52,368 bases of DNA from Armatimonadota bacterium (GCA_029907315.1 JARYME010000006.1:1-52368), one strand, 5' to 3'; numbered from the stretch's first letter, positions 22,155-34,360 are shown. The notes: generated from the sequence alone by a model not told the origin. A program made the numbers and translations.

Positions 22155-23834
22155 ATGCCTCGAAAGAGAAGAGCCGACAAGAAGCTCAAGGTGATCCCTC
22201 TGGGCGGTGTTCTTGAGATTGGCAAGAACATGACTGCCTACGTTTGCGACGACGGCATCCTGGTTGTCGATGCCGGCCTGATGTTCCCAGAGGAAGAAAT
22301 GCTCGGGGTCGATATTGTCATACCCGACATCACCTTCTTGCAGGAGAACCGAGACAAAGTCCTTGGCATAGTGCTTACTCACGGCCACGAAGACCACATT
22401 GGAGCACTGCCTTACGTCTTGAAATCGCTGGACGTGCCGGTGTTCGGCACTGCTCTGACGCTTGGGTTCGTCGCCAATAAGCTTGACGAACACGGACTTC
22501 TCGACTCTGCACGTCTGCACGAGATTCGAAAGGGAGGCAAACTCCATCTTGGAAGTTTTGTACTGGAGTTTGTCGGCGTTTCCCACTCCGTGCCTGACAC
22601 CGTGGGACTGATAATTCATACTCCCATCGGGCTTGTTGTCCATTCCAGCGATTTCAAATTTGATCAGACGCCTATCGATGGGCAGCTTACGGATGCGGGT
22701 CGTCTTGCTCGTGCGGGCGAAGAGGGCGTGCTTTTGGCGCTATGCGATGTGACCAACGTTGAAAAAACCGGGTTTGCGCGTAGCGAAAGCGAGGTCGGAG
22801 AAACCTTTGACAAGGTCTTCGAGGAGTCACCGGGGCGAGTAGTGATTGCCGCTTTCGCGTCCAATATACATCGCGTCCAGCAGGTGTACGACGTAGCGGC
22901 GCGTCACGGAAGACGTGTGGCGGTTGTGGGGCGCAGTATGCAGGAAAACTGCCGCATTGCTGAGGAGCTGGGCTATCTTAAGGTGCCCGAAGGCACTCGT
23001 CTGCGCCTGGATGAGCTGGATAGTGTCGAGCCGGGCCGCACGGTGATCATAACCACTGGCAGTCAGGGTGAGCCCCTGTCGGCTCTGTCGCGGATAGCGC
23101 TTGATGAGCACAAGAAGATCTCCATAGGTCCTGGTGACACGGTAATAATTAGCGCAACCCCGATCCCGGGCAATGAGGATCTTATTCTCCGCACTATCAA
23201 CCGCCTGTTCAGGCAGGGTGCGGAAGTGCTTTACGAGCCGTATTCAAAAGTGCATGCTTCCGGTCACGGCAACCAGGAAGACATCAAATTTATGCTCAAC
23301 CTGTTGAAACCGAAATATGTTGTTCCCGTTCACGGCGAGCAGCGGCACGTATCCAAGTTCAGGACTCTGGCTGAGTCCGTTGGGATTTCTAGGGACAGGG
23401 TATTCGAATTGAGCCCCGGGGATGTTTTGGAGATTTCGGAGGAGTCTGCTCAGGTAGTGGACAGGGTGCCCGCAGGAAGTGTAATGGTGGACGGTTTGGG
23501 TGTGGGGGACGTCGAAGATGTAGTGCTCCGGGACAGATGGCACCTTGCGCAGGATGGTGTCGTCATCATAGTGGTCGGGGTCGCTAAGGATTCGCGTGCG
23601 GTAGTGACTGGTCCAGACATATTTACACGGGGATTTGCGGGCGAGGACCAGGCTGGAGAGTTATTGGAGGAAGCGAAATCAGTCGTGCTGTCTAAGCTCG
23701 GTGAGTTCGACGAGATGAGGTCACTGGAGGAGTTCGACGAGATAAAGACGGCGTGCAGAAAGGCGGTAGCCAAACTTATCTATGAGCGAATCAGACGCCG
23801 GCCTGTTATCGTTCCCATTGTGCTGGAGGTCTAG
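22155..23834 (+). CDS. rnj: Ribonuclease J
   Basis: LTHGHEDHIGALPYVL; FAVSSHSVPD-like VGVSHSVPDTVGLII; HASGHGNQEDIKFML. The ORF opens at 22077; likely start is near 22155. Confidence 0.96.
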   Translation: MPRKRRADKKLKVIPLGGVLEIGKNMTAYVCDDGILVVDAGLMFPEEEMLGVDIVIPDITFLQENRDKVLGIVLTHGHEDHIGALPYVLKSLDVPVFGTALTLGFVANKLDEHGLLDSARLHEIRKGGKLHLGSFVLEFVGVSHSVPDTVGLIIHTPIGLVVHSSDFKFDQTPIDGQLTDAGRLARAGEEGVLLALCDVTNVEKTGFARSESEVGETFDKVFEESPGRVVIAAFASNIHRVQQVYDVAARHGRRVAVVGRSMQENCRIAEELGYLKVPEGTRLRLDELDSVEPGRTVIITTGSQGEPLSALSRIALDEHKKISIGPGDTVIISATPIPGNEDLILRTINRLFRQGAEVLYEPYSKVHASGHGNQEDIKFMLNLLKPKYVVPVHGEQRHVSKFRTLAESVGISRDRVFELSPGDVLEISEESAQVVDRVPAGSVMVDGLGVGDVEDVVLRDRWHLAQDGVVIIVVGVAKDSRAVVTGPDIFTRGFAGEDQAGELLEEAKSVVLSKLGEFDEMRSLEEFDEIKTACRKAVAKLIYERIRRRPVIVPIVLEV

Positions 23835-23899
23835 CCTGTGGGATCTGCGTACTTGCTTCTCGAAGAACGTGCTGCTTTCTGGCGAAAGGTGATCCCGAG

Positions 23900-24988
23900 A
23901 TGAAAGTGGGTATAGTCGGACTGCCAGGGTCGGGCAAGACCTCACTGTTTCAGGCACTCACCCGCGGTGCTGTCGCGGTCGATACTTTGAGCAGTCGGAG
24001 TGGTCGCGCGAACGTGGGGGTTGTCCAGGTTCCCGACCCTCGCTTGGACTATCTTGCCGCAAGGTACAAACCCAAAAAGGTCACCCACGCATCCATAGAG
24101 TTCGTCGACGGTGCTGCGCGCGTTACACAGGACGGCGGTCGTGCCCGTTTCGGCTCCGACTTTTTCTCCGATGTGCGTCAAGTCGATGCTCTAGTTCACG
24201 TTGTTCGCGGTTTCGAGTCTGCTGTGGGTGAACCTGCTACCCCCTTGAGGGATCTACAACTTTTGGCTGACGAACTCGTGTTGGCGGACCTTCAGCTGAT
24301 TGAGACCAGGATGCAGCGTTTGGAAAAGCAGCTACACGGTGTTAAGAAAGGAACTGTAACGCCTGCGAGTATCGAGATGGGTCTGCTAGAGAGGTTGAAA
24401 AGTGCCCTCGAAGGCGGCGCGTCCCTTGCGGGGTTGGAGTTGTCCCACGATGAGGATCGCCTTGTTCGAAGCTATGATCTACTTGTGCTGAAACCGCTCA
24501 TAGCCGTACTGAATATCCCAGAGGAAGAGATAACGAGTCCCTCCGAACAGACTCTCGAGTTTCGCGAGCACTGCCGGACTGCTGGAATCCGAGAAATAGA
24601 GATATGTGCGCAGGTGGAAAAGGAGATATCCGAGTTTTCGGACGAGGAAGAAGCGGAGTTCTTATCCTCTATGGGCATTAGTGAACCCGCACGCAATCGG
24701 CTTATCCGCGAATGCTACGCCGCGTTAGGTCTCATATCGTTCTTTACGATTAGCGAACCAGAAGTGCGCGCTTGGACGATCAGAGTCGGCTCTAAAGCAA
24801 TTGATGCGGCAGGCACTATTCATTCCGACATGGCACGGGGTTTCATTAGGGCAGAAGTTGCTGCCTTCGCAGATGTTGAGGCTGCGGGTGGTTGGGAGGA
24901 GGCTAAGCAGAAGGGTCTTGTACACCTGCATGGAAAGGATTACGTTGTTCAAGACGGAGACGTAATCTACATCAGGTTTCACGTCTAG
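23900..24988 (+). CDS. ychF: Redox-regulated ATPase / Obg-like GTPase YchF
   Basis: VGLPGSGKTSLFQALT; VRGFESAVG; C-terminal TGS-like domain ending GKDYVVQDGDVIYIRFHV. Confidence 0.93.
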   Translation: MKVGIVGLPGSGKTSLFQALTRGAVAVDTLSSRSGRANVGVVQVPDPRLDYLAARYKPKKVTHASIEFVDGAARVTQDGGRARFGSDFFSDVRQVDALVHVVRGFESAVGEPATPLRDLQLLADELVLADLQLIETRMQRLEKQLHGVKKGTVTPASIEMGLLERLKSALEGGASLAGLELSHDEDRLVRSYDLLVLKPLIAVLNIPEEEITSPSEQTLEFREHCRTAGIREIEICAQVEKEISEFSDEEEAEFLSSMGISEPARNRLIRECYAALGLISFFTISEPEVRAWTIRVGSKAIDAAGTIHSDMARGFIRAEVAAFADVEAAGGWEEAKQKGLVHLHGKDYVVQDGDVIYIRFHV

Positions 24989-25130
24989 CAGTTGTGCAAC
25001 ATGTTGCGGGCACAAAACGGTTGCGATAGGTTGTAGCATGTGGTAAAATAATACCTTGCCAGCACACTGGCGGTCGGCTTGGTGGTTTTGCTGGTTGCGA
25101 AAGTATTATTCGGTGAATGGTTGCAGCCGG

Positions 25131-25159
25131 TTGACACCTTGCAGCCGACTGGTTATAAT
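25131..25159 (+). promoter_or_regulatory. Exact-consensus sigma70 promoter for the str operon
   Basis: TTGACA (25131-25136), 17-nt spacer, TATAAT (25154-25159). Confidence 0.8.
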
Positions 25160-25165
25160 ATACTC

Positions 25166-25309
25166 GTTCACGCGCCTCAGGGCGCGTGTGCCGAGAAACG
25201 ACACGTAAGGGGGCGATTGGCACACCTCATCTCGTAGCTTGGTGCACGAGAACATCGTCTGAAATCTGGTGGTCTAGCGCCCTTCGAGTGTGTCGCGAAG
25301 GGCTTTTTT
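25166..25309 (+). ncRNA. Candidate structured leader RNA of rpsL ending at an intrinsic terminator
   Basis: Approximate TSS inferred from the promoter. Contains CGCGCC-TCAG-GGCGCG, alternative stems CGTGT/ACACG versus GTGTGCC/GGCACAC, then the terminator. Confidence 0.55.
25279..25309 (+). terminator. Intrinsic terminator inside the rpsL 5' leader
   Basis: GCCCTTCG (25279-25286) / CGAAGGGC (25296-25303), then TTTTTT (25304-25309). Confidence 0.82.
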
Positions 25310-25343
25310 GTCGATGATGAATACTTTGTAGAGGAGTGCAAGG

Positions 25344-25715
25344 TTGCCTACCATTAGTCAGCTTGTACGTAAAGGACGCGAAAAGGTAAAAAAGAAGACT
25401 AAGGCGCCGGCATTGAAAGGTTGTCCGCAAAAGCGCGGTGTCTGCCTTGTTGTTCGAACGGAGACACCGAAGAAGCCTAATTCGGCCCTTAGGAAGGTTG
25501 CAAGAGTTAGGTTGACCAACGGAATGGAGGTTACCGCCTACATTCCTGGAATCGGTCACAACCTGCAGGAGCACTCCGTCGTTCTGGTGCGCGGGGGAAG
25601 AGTTAAAGACCTGCCCGGTGTGCGGTACCATATAATCCGGGGCGCGCTGGATGCAGCCGGAGTGTCCGACAGGAAGAAGGGTCGATCGAAGTACGGCGCC
25701 AAGAAGCCTAAGTGA
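25344..25715 (+). CDS. rpsL: 30S ribosomal protein S12 (TTG start)
   Basis: [54 protein letters not shown]. Confidence 0.98.
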   Translation: MPTISQLVRKGREKVKKKTKAPALKGCPQKRGVCLVVRTETPKKPNSALRKVARVRLTNGMEVTAYIPGIGHNLQEHSVVLVRGGRVKDLPGVRYHIIRGALDAAGVSDRKKGRSKYGAKKPK

Positions 25716-25787
25716 GTTTGAGTTCGGAATGCTCGCTTGATTTCGGCGGTAAGCCGTTTGAGCGGGCGGGTGCCGAGAATTGTTTAG

Positions 25788-26279
<492 letters not shown>

Positions 26280-26300
26280 GATTCGACATTGTCTGTCATT

Positions 26301-26459
26301 CTTCAACTCTGACGGCGAGTAACCGGAGACGGTGTGACCGACTCTTCGGTGATTCGAGATGTTGAAGGGGGCATATACGCGAAGGCAAGAGTGTGATCGA
26401 ACTGAATAGAGGGGACAAAGCATATAAGGCTTGATGCCCTCCGATCACGCTTGCGTTCG
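26301..26459 (+). ncRNA. Candidate structured intergenic RNA between rpsG and fusA (two domains)
   Basis: Domain 1: CTTCAAC(26301-26307)/GTTGAAG(26361-26367) enclosing ACCG-GAGA-CGGT and ACCG-ACTCTT-CGGT. Domain 2: CGAA/TTCG, GCAAG/CTTGC, GTGATCG/CGATCAC, GAGGG/CCCTC and AAGC/GCTT nested between 26380 and 26459. Confidence 0.5.
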
Positions 26460-26476
26460 AGTTTTAGAAATCGGTT

Positions 26477-28585
26477 GTGGTAAACAAAATGTCACGCGAC
26501 TATCCGCTTGAAAAAACAAGAAATATAGGGATTGCCGCGCACATCGACGCCGGTAAAACGACAACGACGGAGCGTATTTTGTACTACTCCGGGCGTATCC
26601 ATCAGATGGGCGAAGTGGATGAAGGCGCGGCTACCATGGACTGGATGCAGCAGGAGCAGGAGCGTGGCATTACCATCACCTCAGCTGCAACCACCTGCTT
26701 TTGGCGCGACTGCCGCATCAACATAATCGATACCCCCGGTCACGTCGACTTCACTGTCGAAGTTGAGCGCAGTTTGAGAGTCCTTGATGGAGTTGTTGCC
26801 ATCTTCTGCGCGGTCGGCGGCGTTCAACCGCAGTCGGAGACTGTTTGGCGTCAGGCGAACCGCTACAAAGTGCCTCGAATAGCATTCGTCAACAAGATGG
26901 ATAGGGTGGGAGCCGACTTCCACAAGGTAGTGGATAGGATTAGAGACAGGCTCGGCGCCAACGCAGTTCCGATCCAACTTCCTATAGGTGCAGAAGAGAC
27001 GTTCGAGGGCGTGATAGATCTCGTCAGACTCAAGGCAATCCGGTGGATGGACGAGTTGGGACGGGAATATCGGGAGTTCGATATTCCCGAAGATCTGCGT
27101 GCGACCGCGTTGGAAATGCGGGAGCAGCTTATTGAGAAGGTTGCTGAGGTTGACGAGTACCTGATGGAAAAGTACATCGAGGGTCAAAAGATAACCCCAG
27201 AGGAGATAAAAGCAGGTATCCGCAAAGGAACCGTGACCAACGTTTTGGTTCCTGTCCTGTGCGGAGCGGCTTTCCGGAACAAAGGTATCCAACCTCTTAT
27301 GGATGCCATCGTGGATTATCTTCCCTCGCCGCTCGATGTTCCGCCGGTTGAGGGGGTGAACCCCAAGACTGGGGAGAAGGTAACACGGGAAGCCTCAGAC
27401 AAGGAACCGTTCACTGCTCTCGCCTTCAAAATAATGAGCGACCCGTACGTCGGAAAGCTGACCTTCTTCAGGGTCTACAGCGGACATCTCGCACGCGGTG
27501 GTGTTGTATACAACGCCAACAAAGAGAAGCGTGAGCGTGTGAACCGGATTCTGCGGATGCACGCCAACCACAGAGAAGAAGTCCAGCACGTCTTCGCCGG
27601 GGACATTGCCGCAGCAGTTGGTTTGGAACATACTACCACCGGCGATACCCTTTGTGCAGAGCATGCCAAGATTATACTCGAAGCAATGCACTTCCCAGAG
27701 CCGGTCATCTCGGTAGCAATCGAGCCGAAGACGAAGGCTGACCAAGACAAGCTGTGGACCGCGCTGGAGCGTCTGTCGAGTGAGGATCCGACATTCCGGA
27801 CTCGGGTGGACGAAGAAACCGGTCAGATTATCATCTCTGGGATGGGCGAGCTACACCTCGAGATAATCCTCGACCGGCTATATCGGGAGTTCAACGTTGA
27901 GGCCAACCATGGTAGGCCTCAGGTAGCCTACAAGGAGACTATAACGAAGCCGAGTAGAGGCGAGGGCAAGTACATAAAGCAGACCGGTGGGCGCGGCCAG
28001 TACGGACACTGCATACTAGAAATCGAACCTCTGCCGACGGGGTCCGGTGTAGAATTTGTCAACAAGGTAAAGGGCGGCGAGATCCCTTCTGAGTTTATCC
28101 CGGCGGTCAAGGCTGGTGTTGATGAAGCTCTCCAGTCAGGTGTGATAGCTGGATTTCCTGTGGTAGATGTTCGAGTCACGTTGCTGGGCGGCTCTTATCA
28201 CGAAGTAGATTCGTCGGAGAATGCCTTCAAAATGGCGGCGTCGATCGCCGTTCGGGAAGCCGTTGAGAACGGAAATCCTACCCTCAAAGAGCCGATTATG
28301 CGCGTTGAGGTGGTTGTGCCGGAGGAATTCGTCGGTGACGTCATATCGGACCTGAACGGCCGGCGCGGGAATATAACCCATATGGAAACAGGCCCAGGCC
28401 GCACTCATATCATAGACGCACTTGTTCCTTTGGCTGAGATGTTCGGGTACGCAACTGCTCTGCGATCTATGAGCCAGGGCAGGGCGTCGTACACGATGGA
28501 ACCGTCGCACTACGAATTGTTGCCGGACAATTTGGCTGAACAGCTGGTTTTGAAAATGACGGGAAGACCACTTGTGCGAAAATGA
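26477..28585 (+). CDS. fusA: Elongation factor G
   Basis: [67 protein letters not shown]. Start at 26477 or 26489. Confidence 0.98.
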   Translation: MVNKMSRDYPLEKTRNIGIAAHIDAGKTTTTERILYYSGRIHQMGEVDEGAATMDWMQQEQERGITITSAATTCFWRDCRINIIDTPGHVDFTVEVERSLRVLDGVVAIFCAVGGVQPQSETVWRQANRYKVPRIAFVNKMDRVGADFHKVVDRIRDRLGANAVPIQLPIGAEETFEGVIDLVRLKAIRWMDELGREYREFDIPEDLRATALEMREQLIEKVAEVDEYLMEKYIEGQKITPEEIKAGIRKGTVTNVLVPVLCGAAFRNKGIQPLMDAIVDYLPSPLDVPPVEGVNPKTGEKVTREASDKEPFTALAFKIMSDPYVGKLTFFRVYSGHLARGGVVYNANKEKRERVNRILRMHANHREEVQHVFAGDIAAAVGLEHTTTGDTLCAEHAKIILEAMHFPEPVISVAIEPKTKADQDKLWTALERLSSEDPTFRTRVDEETGQIIISGMGELHLEIILDRLYREFNVEANHGRPQVAYKETITKPSRGEGKYIKQTGGRGQYGHCILEIEPLPTGSGVEFVNKVKGGEIPSEFIPAVKAGVDEALQSGVIAGFPVVDVRVTLLGGSYHEVDSSENAFKMAASIAVREAVENGNPTLKEPIMRVEVVVPEEFVGDVISDLNGRRGNITHMETGPGRTHIIDALVPLAEMFGYATALRSMSQGRASYTMEPSHYELLPDNLAEQLVLKMTGRPLVRK

Positions 28586-28613
28586 AGAATACGGTATTAT
28601 TTTAAAGTTGTCT

Positions 28614-28652
28614 GGGCGGGAGTACTGCCGAATGGTCCAAAACCAACCGCCC
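28614..28652 (+). promoter_or_regulatory. Hairpin in the fusA-tuf gap
   Basis: GGGCGG (28614-28619)/CCGCCC (28647-28652) enclosing TGGT/ACCA. Confidence 0.4.
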
Positions 28653-28706
28653 TGGTTTCTATTATCATTGAGTTCTGACACTTAACGTTAGGAGGCGACT
28701 AGTAGG

Positions 28707-29909
<1,203 letters not shown>

Positions 29910-29974
29910 GTTGAGACGGGCGTCGGCGATGGTTGCGACGCCGCTGGAGCGGTGATTTTTCAGGAGAGCTGGGT

Positions 29975-30283
29975 ATGCGCAAGGACAAGGTAAGGATCAG
30001 GCTTAGGGCGTTTGATCACAGGATATTGGACCAAAGCGCTGAGCGTATTGTGGAGACTGTTCGTCGCACGGGTGCTCGGATCTCAGGTCCGGTTCTGCTC
30101 CCGACAGAGAAGAACATCTACTGCGTGAATAGAGGACCGAACATCGATAAGGAATCGATGGAGCACTTTGAGATTAGAACACACAAGAGGCTCATCGATA
30201 TCCTCAATCCGGGTCCCAAGACCATTGATGCGCTGATGCGCTTGGATCTGCCCAGCGGCGTCGACATAGAAATCAAGCTGTAG
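29975..30283 (+). CDS. rpsJ: 30S ribosomal protein S10
   Basis: [43 protein letters not shown]. Start trimmed to ATG 29975. Confidence 0.97.
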   Translation: MRKDKVRIRLRAFDHRILDQSAERIVETVRRTGARISGPVLLPTEKNIYCVNRGPNIDKESMEHFEIRTHKRLIDILNPGPKTIDALMRLDLPSGVDIEIKL

Positions 30284-30324
30284 CTAGATAGACAAGCGGA
30301 CATACCGCACCAGGGGAATGCCGA

Positions 30325-30954
30325 ATGGTGGACGGAATACTGGGAAGAAAACTGGGAATGACGCAGGTATTTGATGAGACTGGCAGATTGGTGCCCGTCA
30401 CGGTCATAGAGGCTGGACCTTGCGTCGTTACACAGATAAGAACGGTGGAACGCGACGGGTACCAGGCGGTGCAGCTCGGTTTTGGCGATGTCAAAGAGTC
30501 TCGTTTGAATAAGCCCTTGAAAGGTCATCTTGCAAAGGCAGGCGCACCGCCGAAGAGATACCTGCGTGAAGTTCCAGCTGCTGCGATTGATGACTTGCAG
30601 TTAGGACAGGAAATCAGAGCCGATGTCTTCAGTGCTGGTGACATTGTCAAGGTCACCGGCATATCCAAGGGCAAAGGCTTTGCCGGTGCAGTGAAGCGAT
30701 ATCACTTCCGCGGTGGACCTATGACCCACGGCTCAATGATTCACCGGAAGCCGCAATCGGCTGGTGCCACCGATGCTGCTCGCACCTTCAAGGGTGTAAG
30801 ACGGCCTGGGCATATGGGCAATCGACAAGTAACCCAAAGAGGGCTTACTGTGCACCGCGTGGATCCGGAGCGGAACCTTATACTGATCAAGGGAGCAGTG
30901 CCTGGACCTACCGGCGGCCTGGTAACAATCACTCGCCAGGAGATTGGAGGATAG
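30325..30954 (+). CDS. rplC: 50S ribosomal protein L3
   Basis: [30 protein letters not shown]. Confidence 0.97.
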   Translation: MVDGILGRKLGMTQVFDETGRLVPVTVIEAGPCVVTQIRTVERDGYQAVQLGFGDVKESRLNKPLKGHLAKAGAPPKRYLREVPAAAIDDLQLGQEIRADVFSAGDIVKVTGISKGKGFAGAVKRYHFRGGPMTHGSMIHRKPQSAGATDAARTFKGVRRPGHMGNRQVTQRGLTVHRVDPERNLILIKGAVPGPTGGLVTITRQEIGG

Positions 30955-30958
30955 AGTG

Positions 30959-31585
30959 ATGGCTAAGGTTAGTGTAAGGAATATGTCCGGCGAGGCCGTC
31001 GGAGACATCGAGCTCAAGCCGGAAGTCTTCGAGGTGGAGCCGAATATTGCACTTATGCATCAGGCGGTTGTGACCGAAGAGGCGAACGAGCGACTCGGCA
31101 CCGCCGATACCAAGACGCGTGCCGAAGTCAGCGGCGGAGGAAGAAAACCATATCGGCAGAAGGGAACCGGCCGGGCCAGGCAGGGCTCGATTCGTGCTCC
31201 TCACTACACTCATGGAGGAGTAGTTTTCGGTCCGCATCCGCGGTCGTATGAAAAGAAACTGCCGAAAAAGATGAGGCGTGGTGCGATCAGGTCGGCTTTG
31301 TCCGCGAAACTCGCGGAAGGTGCCGTAGTGATTATCGACGAGCTGAAGCTCGACAAAATAAGCACGAAAGCTATGGCTGCCTTTTTGGACAGCGTTGAGG
31401 CTTTCGGTAGGACGCTGATCGTTTTGGATACGATTACCGAAGAGGTGAGGTTGTCCGCTCGCAACATACCAGGCGTCGAGCTTAGGCTCGCACCCGCTGT
31501 CAGCGTTCGGGAGATCCTGAATGCTGAGAAGATCATCATGACCAAGGCGGCTGCTGAGAAGCTGCAGGAGGTGTTCGGGTCGTGA
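30959..31585 (+). CDS. rplD: 50S ribosomal protein L4
   Basis: GGGRKPYRQKGTGRARQGSIRAPHYTHGGVVFGP. Confidence 0.97.
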   Translation: MAKVSVRNMSGEAVGDIELKPEVFEVEPNIALMHQAVVTEEANERLGTADTKTRAEVSGGGRKPYRQKGTGRARQGSIRAPHYTHGGVVFGPHPRSYEKKLPKKMRRGAIRSALSAKLAEGAVVIIDELKLDKISTKAMAAFLDSVEAFGRTLIVLDTITEEVRLSARNIPGVELRLAPAVSVREILNAEKIIMTKAAAEKLQEVFGS

Positions 31586-31869
31586 AGGACGCATATTCGA
31601 TAATCAAAAGGCCGTTGATAACGGAGAAAAGTATGAATCTGACGGCCCAGGGCAAGTATGCATTCGAGGTTGACCCGGACGCTAACAAGATAGAAATTGC
31701 TCGAGCCGTCGAGGAAATCTTCGGAGTCGAAGTAGTCAAGGTCAATACGATTAACGTGAAGCCGAAGAGAAAGCGACTGGGTAGGTTTGAGGGCACGACC
31801 GGTGGTATGAAAAAAGCTTATGTCACCCTCAAGCCGGGCCAAAGGATACAGATATTCGAGGGAGCCTAA
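31582..31869 (+). CDS. rplW: 50S ribosomal protein L23 (GTG start, overlaps rplD)
   Basis: AYSIIKRPLITEKSMNLTAQGKYAFEVDPDANKIEIARAVEEIFGVEV. Confidence 0.96.
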   Translation: MKDAYSIIKRPLITEKSMNLTAQGKYAFEVDPDANKIEIARAVEEIFGVEVVKVNTINVKPKRKRLGRFEGTTGGMKKAYVTLKPGQRIQIFEGA

Positions 31870-31872
31870 CCA

Positions 31873-32700
31873 ATGGCTATAAAGACGTATAAACCGATAA
31901 CGCCGACTCTCAGATATCAGACGGTCTCTACGTTTGAGGAAATAACGAAGACCGAGCCCGAGAAGAGTTTGCTGCGCCCGCTTAAGAAAAAGGGCGGTCG
32001 CAACAATCAGGGCCGTGTGACCGCGCGCCACCAAGGCGGCGGGCACAAGAGGATGTATCGCGTCATAGACTTCAAGCGCGACAAGATTGGCGTGCCAGGC
32101 AAGTGTGTTGCCATCGAGTACGATCCAAACAGGTCGGCGCGCATTGCATTGATTCAGTATGCGGACGGAGAGAAGCGCTATATCCTTTGGCCGCTTGGGC
32201 TAAGCGTGGGCGATACCGTGATTTCGAGCCCGGATGCCGATATCAGACCGGGCAATTGCCTTCCGTTAGCGAATATTCCGCTTGGCACCATCGTGCACAA
32301 TATTGAGCTTCAGCCCGGTAAGGGTGGGCAGATAGTGCGCAGTGCAGGCGCCGGTGCCCAAATTATGGCGAAAGAAGGCAAATACGTTCAGCTGAGACTG
32401 CCGTCGGGCGAGATAAGAAATGTCCTTGCTGAATGCAAGGCTACCGTGGGCCAAGTGGGCAACGTCGAGCACGAGAACATATCTCTCGGCAAAGCAGGCC
32501 GGTCGCGTTGGTTGGGAAGGAGGCCGGTTGTTAGAGGCGTTGCTATGACGCCGAGAGACCATCCGCACGGCGGTGGTGAGGGCAAGTCGCCGGTTGGTCG
32601 GAAGACCCCGATGTCCAAATGGGGCAAACCGGCTCACGGCACGAAGACAAGAAAGAAAAAGCAATCAGATAAACTGATCGTGAGACGACGCGGCAAGTAG
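31873..32700 (+). CDS. rplB: 50S ribosomal protein L2
   Basis: [45 protein letters not shown]. Confidence 0.98.
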   Translation: MAIKTYKPITPTLRYQTVSTFEEITKTEPEKSLLRPLKKKGGRNNQGRVTARHQGGGHKRMYRVIDFKRDKIGVPGKCVAIEYDPNRSARIALIQYADGEKRYILWPLGLSVGDTVISSPDADIRPGNCLPLANIPLGTIVHNIELQPGKGGQIVRSAGAGAQIMAKEGKYVQLRLPSGEIRNVLAECKATVGQVGNVEHENISLGKAGRSRWLGRRPVVRGVAMTPRDHPHGGGEGKSPVGRKTPMSKWGKPAHGTKTRKKKQSDKLIVRRRGK

Positions 32701-32711
32701 GAGGATAGTTA

Positions 32712-32996
32712 ATGGCGAGATCCATCAAAAAGGGCCCATATGCGGATCCTAAACTCGTCAAGAAAATTGAACAGCTGAATGCGCGCGGCGAGAAAAGGAT
32801 TATTCAGACTTGGTCGCGGCGCTCCACGATCTTGCCGCTGATGATTGGCCATACGATTGCGGTTCACGATGGCCGCAAGCACGTGCCGGTCTACATCACG
32901 GAGAATATGGTTGGGCATAAGCTCGGCGAGTTTGTGCCTACCAGAACGTTCAGAGGGCATGGTCACCACACTGAGCGTTCTACGGCGTTGAAGTGA
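32712..32996 (+). CDS. rpsS: 30S ribosomal protein S19
   Basis: [53 protein letters not shown]. Confidence 0.98.
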   Translation: MARSIKKGPYADPKLVKKIEQLNARGEKRIIQTWSRRSTILPLMIGHTIAVHDGRKHVPVYITENMVGHKLGEFVPTRTFRGHGHHTERSTALK

Positions 32997-33019
32997 CGTT
33001 TGGGAGGCTTTGAGATTCC

Positions 33020-33592
33020 ATGGAGGCAATTGCACGGGCGCGTTATGTACGAACTTCTCCGAGGAAGGCGCGGCTTGTTGTAGATGCCATTAGGGGCAAA
33101 GATGTACGGGAGGCGTTAGCGATTTTGCGTTACACGCCGAACAGGGCTGCGCGTTTGGTTGAGAAGGTTGTTAGATCTGCTGTGGCAAACGCGGAGAACA
33201 ATTTCCATATGGACCCGGAAAATCTCAGGATTTCGCGGGCGTTCGTCGACGGCGGGCCCAACATTATGAAGCGCCTCCGGTACGCTCCTATGGGACGCGG
33301 CTATCGAATAATCAAGAGAATGAGTCACATAACCATAGCCGTTGAGGAAACTGAACCCAAGCCCGACAAGAAGGGCAGAAAAAAGCCATCTGCTGCGGTC
33401 ACAGCTAAGCGCACAGCTCCGTCCGAGGCCAAGGCGACATCCAAGCCGACTGCTGCGGCCGTGGAGGAGGCGAAGCCGGAGGAGCCTGCAGCAGAGGTTG
33501 AGAAACCAACTGAGGTCCAGGAGCTTCAAGGCGACACCGAAGACAAAAGCGGATTGCAGGACATAGAGTCTGAGGGCAAAGGAGGCGAGTAG
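33020..33592 (+). CDS. rplV: 50S ribosomal protein L22 with long charged C-terminal extension
   Basis: RARYVRTSPRKARLVVDAIRGKDVREALAIL core followed by a ~75-aa Lys/Ala/Glu-rich tail. Confidence 0.96.
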   Translation: MEAIARARYVRTSPRKARLVVDAIRGKDVREALAILRYTPNRAARLVEKVVRSAVANAENNFHMDPENLRISRAFVDGGPNIMKRLRYAPMGRGYRIIKRMSHITIAVEETEPKPDKKGRKKPSAAVTAKRTAPSEAKATSKPTAAAVEEAKPEEPAAEVEKPTEVQELQGDTEDKSGLQDIESEGKGGE

Positions 33593-34360
33593 TTGGGACA
33601 GAAGGTTAACCCGATCGGGCTGAGAGTCGGAATCATACGCGAACCTGACAGCAAGTGGTTCGCTACGGATCGAGAGTTCCCGGCGCTCGTGCTCGAGGAC
33701 TACAAGATAAGAAAGTTTCTCAAGAATGCGCTGTACGCGGCGGGCGTCTCGAAGATAGAAATTGAACGCGCTGCCAACAGAGTGAAGGTCACGATCTGGG
33801 CAGCGAAGCCTGGCATAATAATCGGCCGCGGAGGTCGCGGTATCGACGACATCCGCGCAGATCTCGAGAAGCTCACAGGCGGCAAGACTGTGATTGTCAA
33901 CGTCCAGGAGATTCGGACGCCGGAGCTGGATGCTCAGCTTGTTGCCGAGTCGATAGCCCAGCAGATAGAGAAACGGATTTCATACAAGCGCGCTTGTAAA
34001 CAGGCTGTTTTGCGAACCATGCGAGCTGGCGCCAAAGGCATTAAGGTTAGGGTAGCCGGTCGATTAGCCGGAGCGGAGATGGCTCGTGTCGATGGCGAGA
34101 AAGCGGGCAAGATTCCGTTGCATACTCTCCGAGCAGATATCGACTACGGCTTCACCGAGGCAAAGACGACCTACGGCAACATAGGCGTCAAGGTGTGGAT
34201 ATACAAAGGCGATGTGCTGCCTGGCGCTCAGCGCGAGGAGTCCATAGAGGAACAGATAGCAAGAAGACCCAGGCGTACCCGAGCGGCCAATAGAGAGTCA
34301 ACCGCGCGTCGACCAGAAACCGGTGAGACCGCGTCGGGTGCTGCTGGAGAGGGAGAATAG
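33593..34360 (+). CDS. rpsC: 30S ribosomal protein S3 (TTG start)
   Basis: [43 protein letters not shown]. Confidence 0.98.
   Translation: MGQKVNPIGLRVGIIREPDSKWFATDREFPALVLEDYKIRKFLKNALYAAGVSKIEIERAANRVKVTIWAAKPGIIIGRGGRGIDDIRADLEKLTGGKTVIVNVQEIRTPELDAQLVAESIAQQIEKRISYKRACKQAVLRTMRAGAKGIKVRVAGRLAGAEMARVDGEKAGKIPLHTLRADIDYGFTEAKTTYGNIGVKVWIYKGDVLPGAQREESIEEQIARRPRRTRAANRESTARRPETGETASGAAGEGE

Noticed and set aside
25166-25309. Terminator before rpsL as simply the ychF terminator
   Set aside because: It lies 290 nt past the ychF stop and downstream of a perfect promoter oriented toward rpsL, so leader termination is the simpler reading.
31210-32046. 278-aa minus-strand ORF over rplD-rplW-rplB
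   Set aside because: Antisense to three certain ribosomal genes; no motif.
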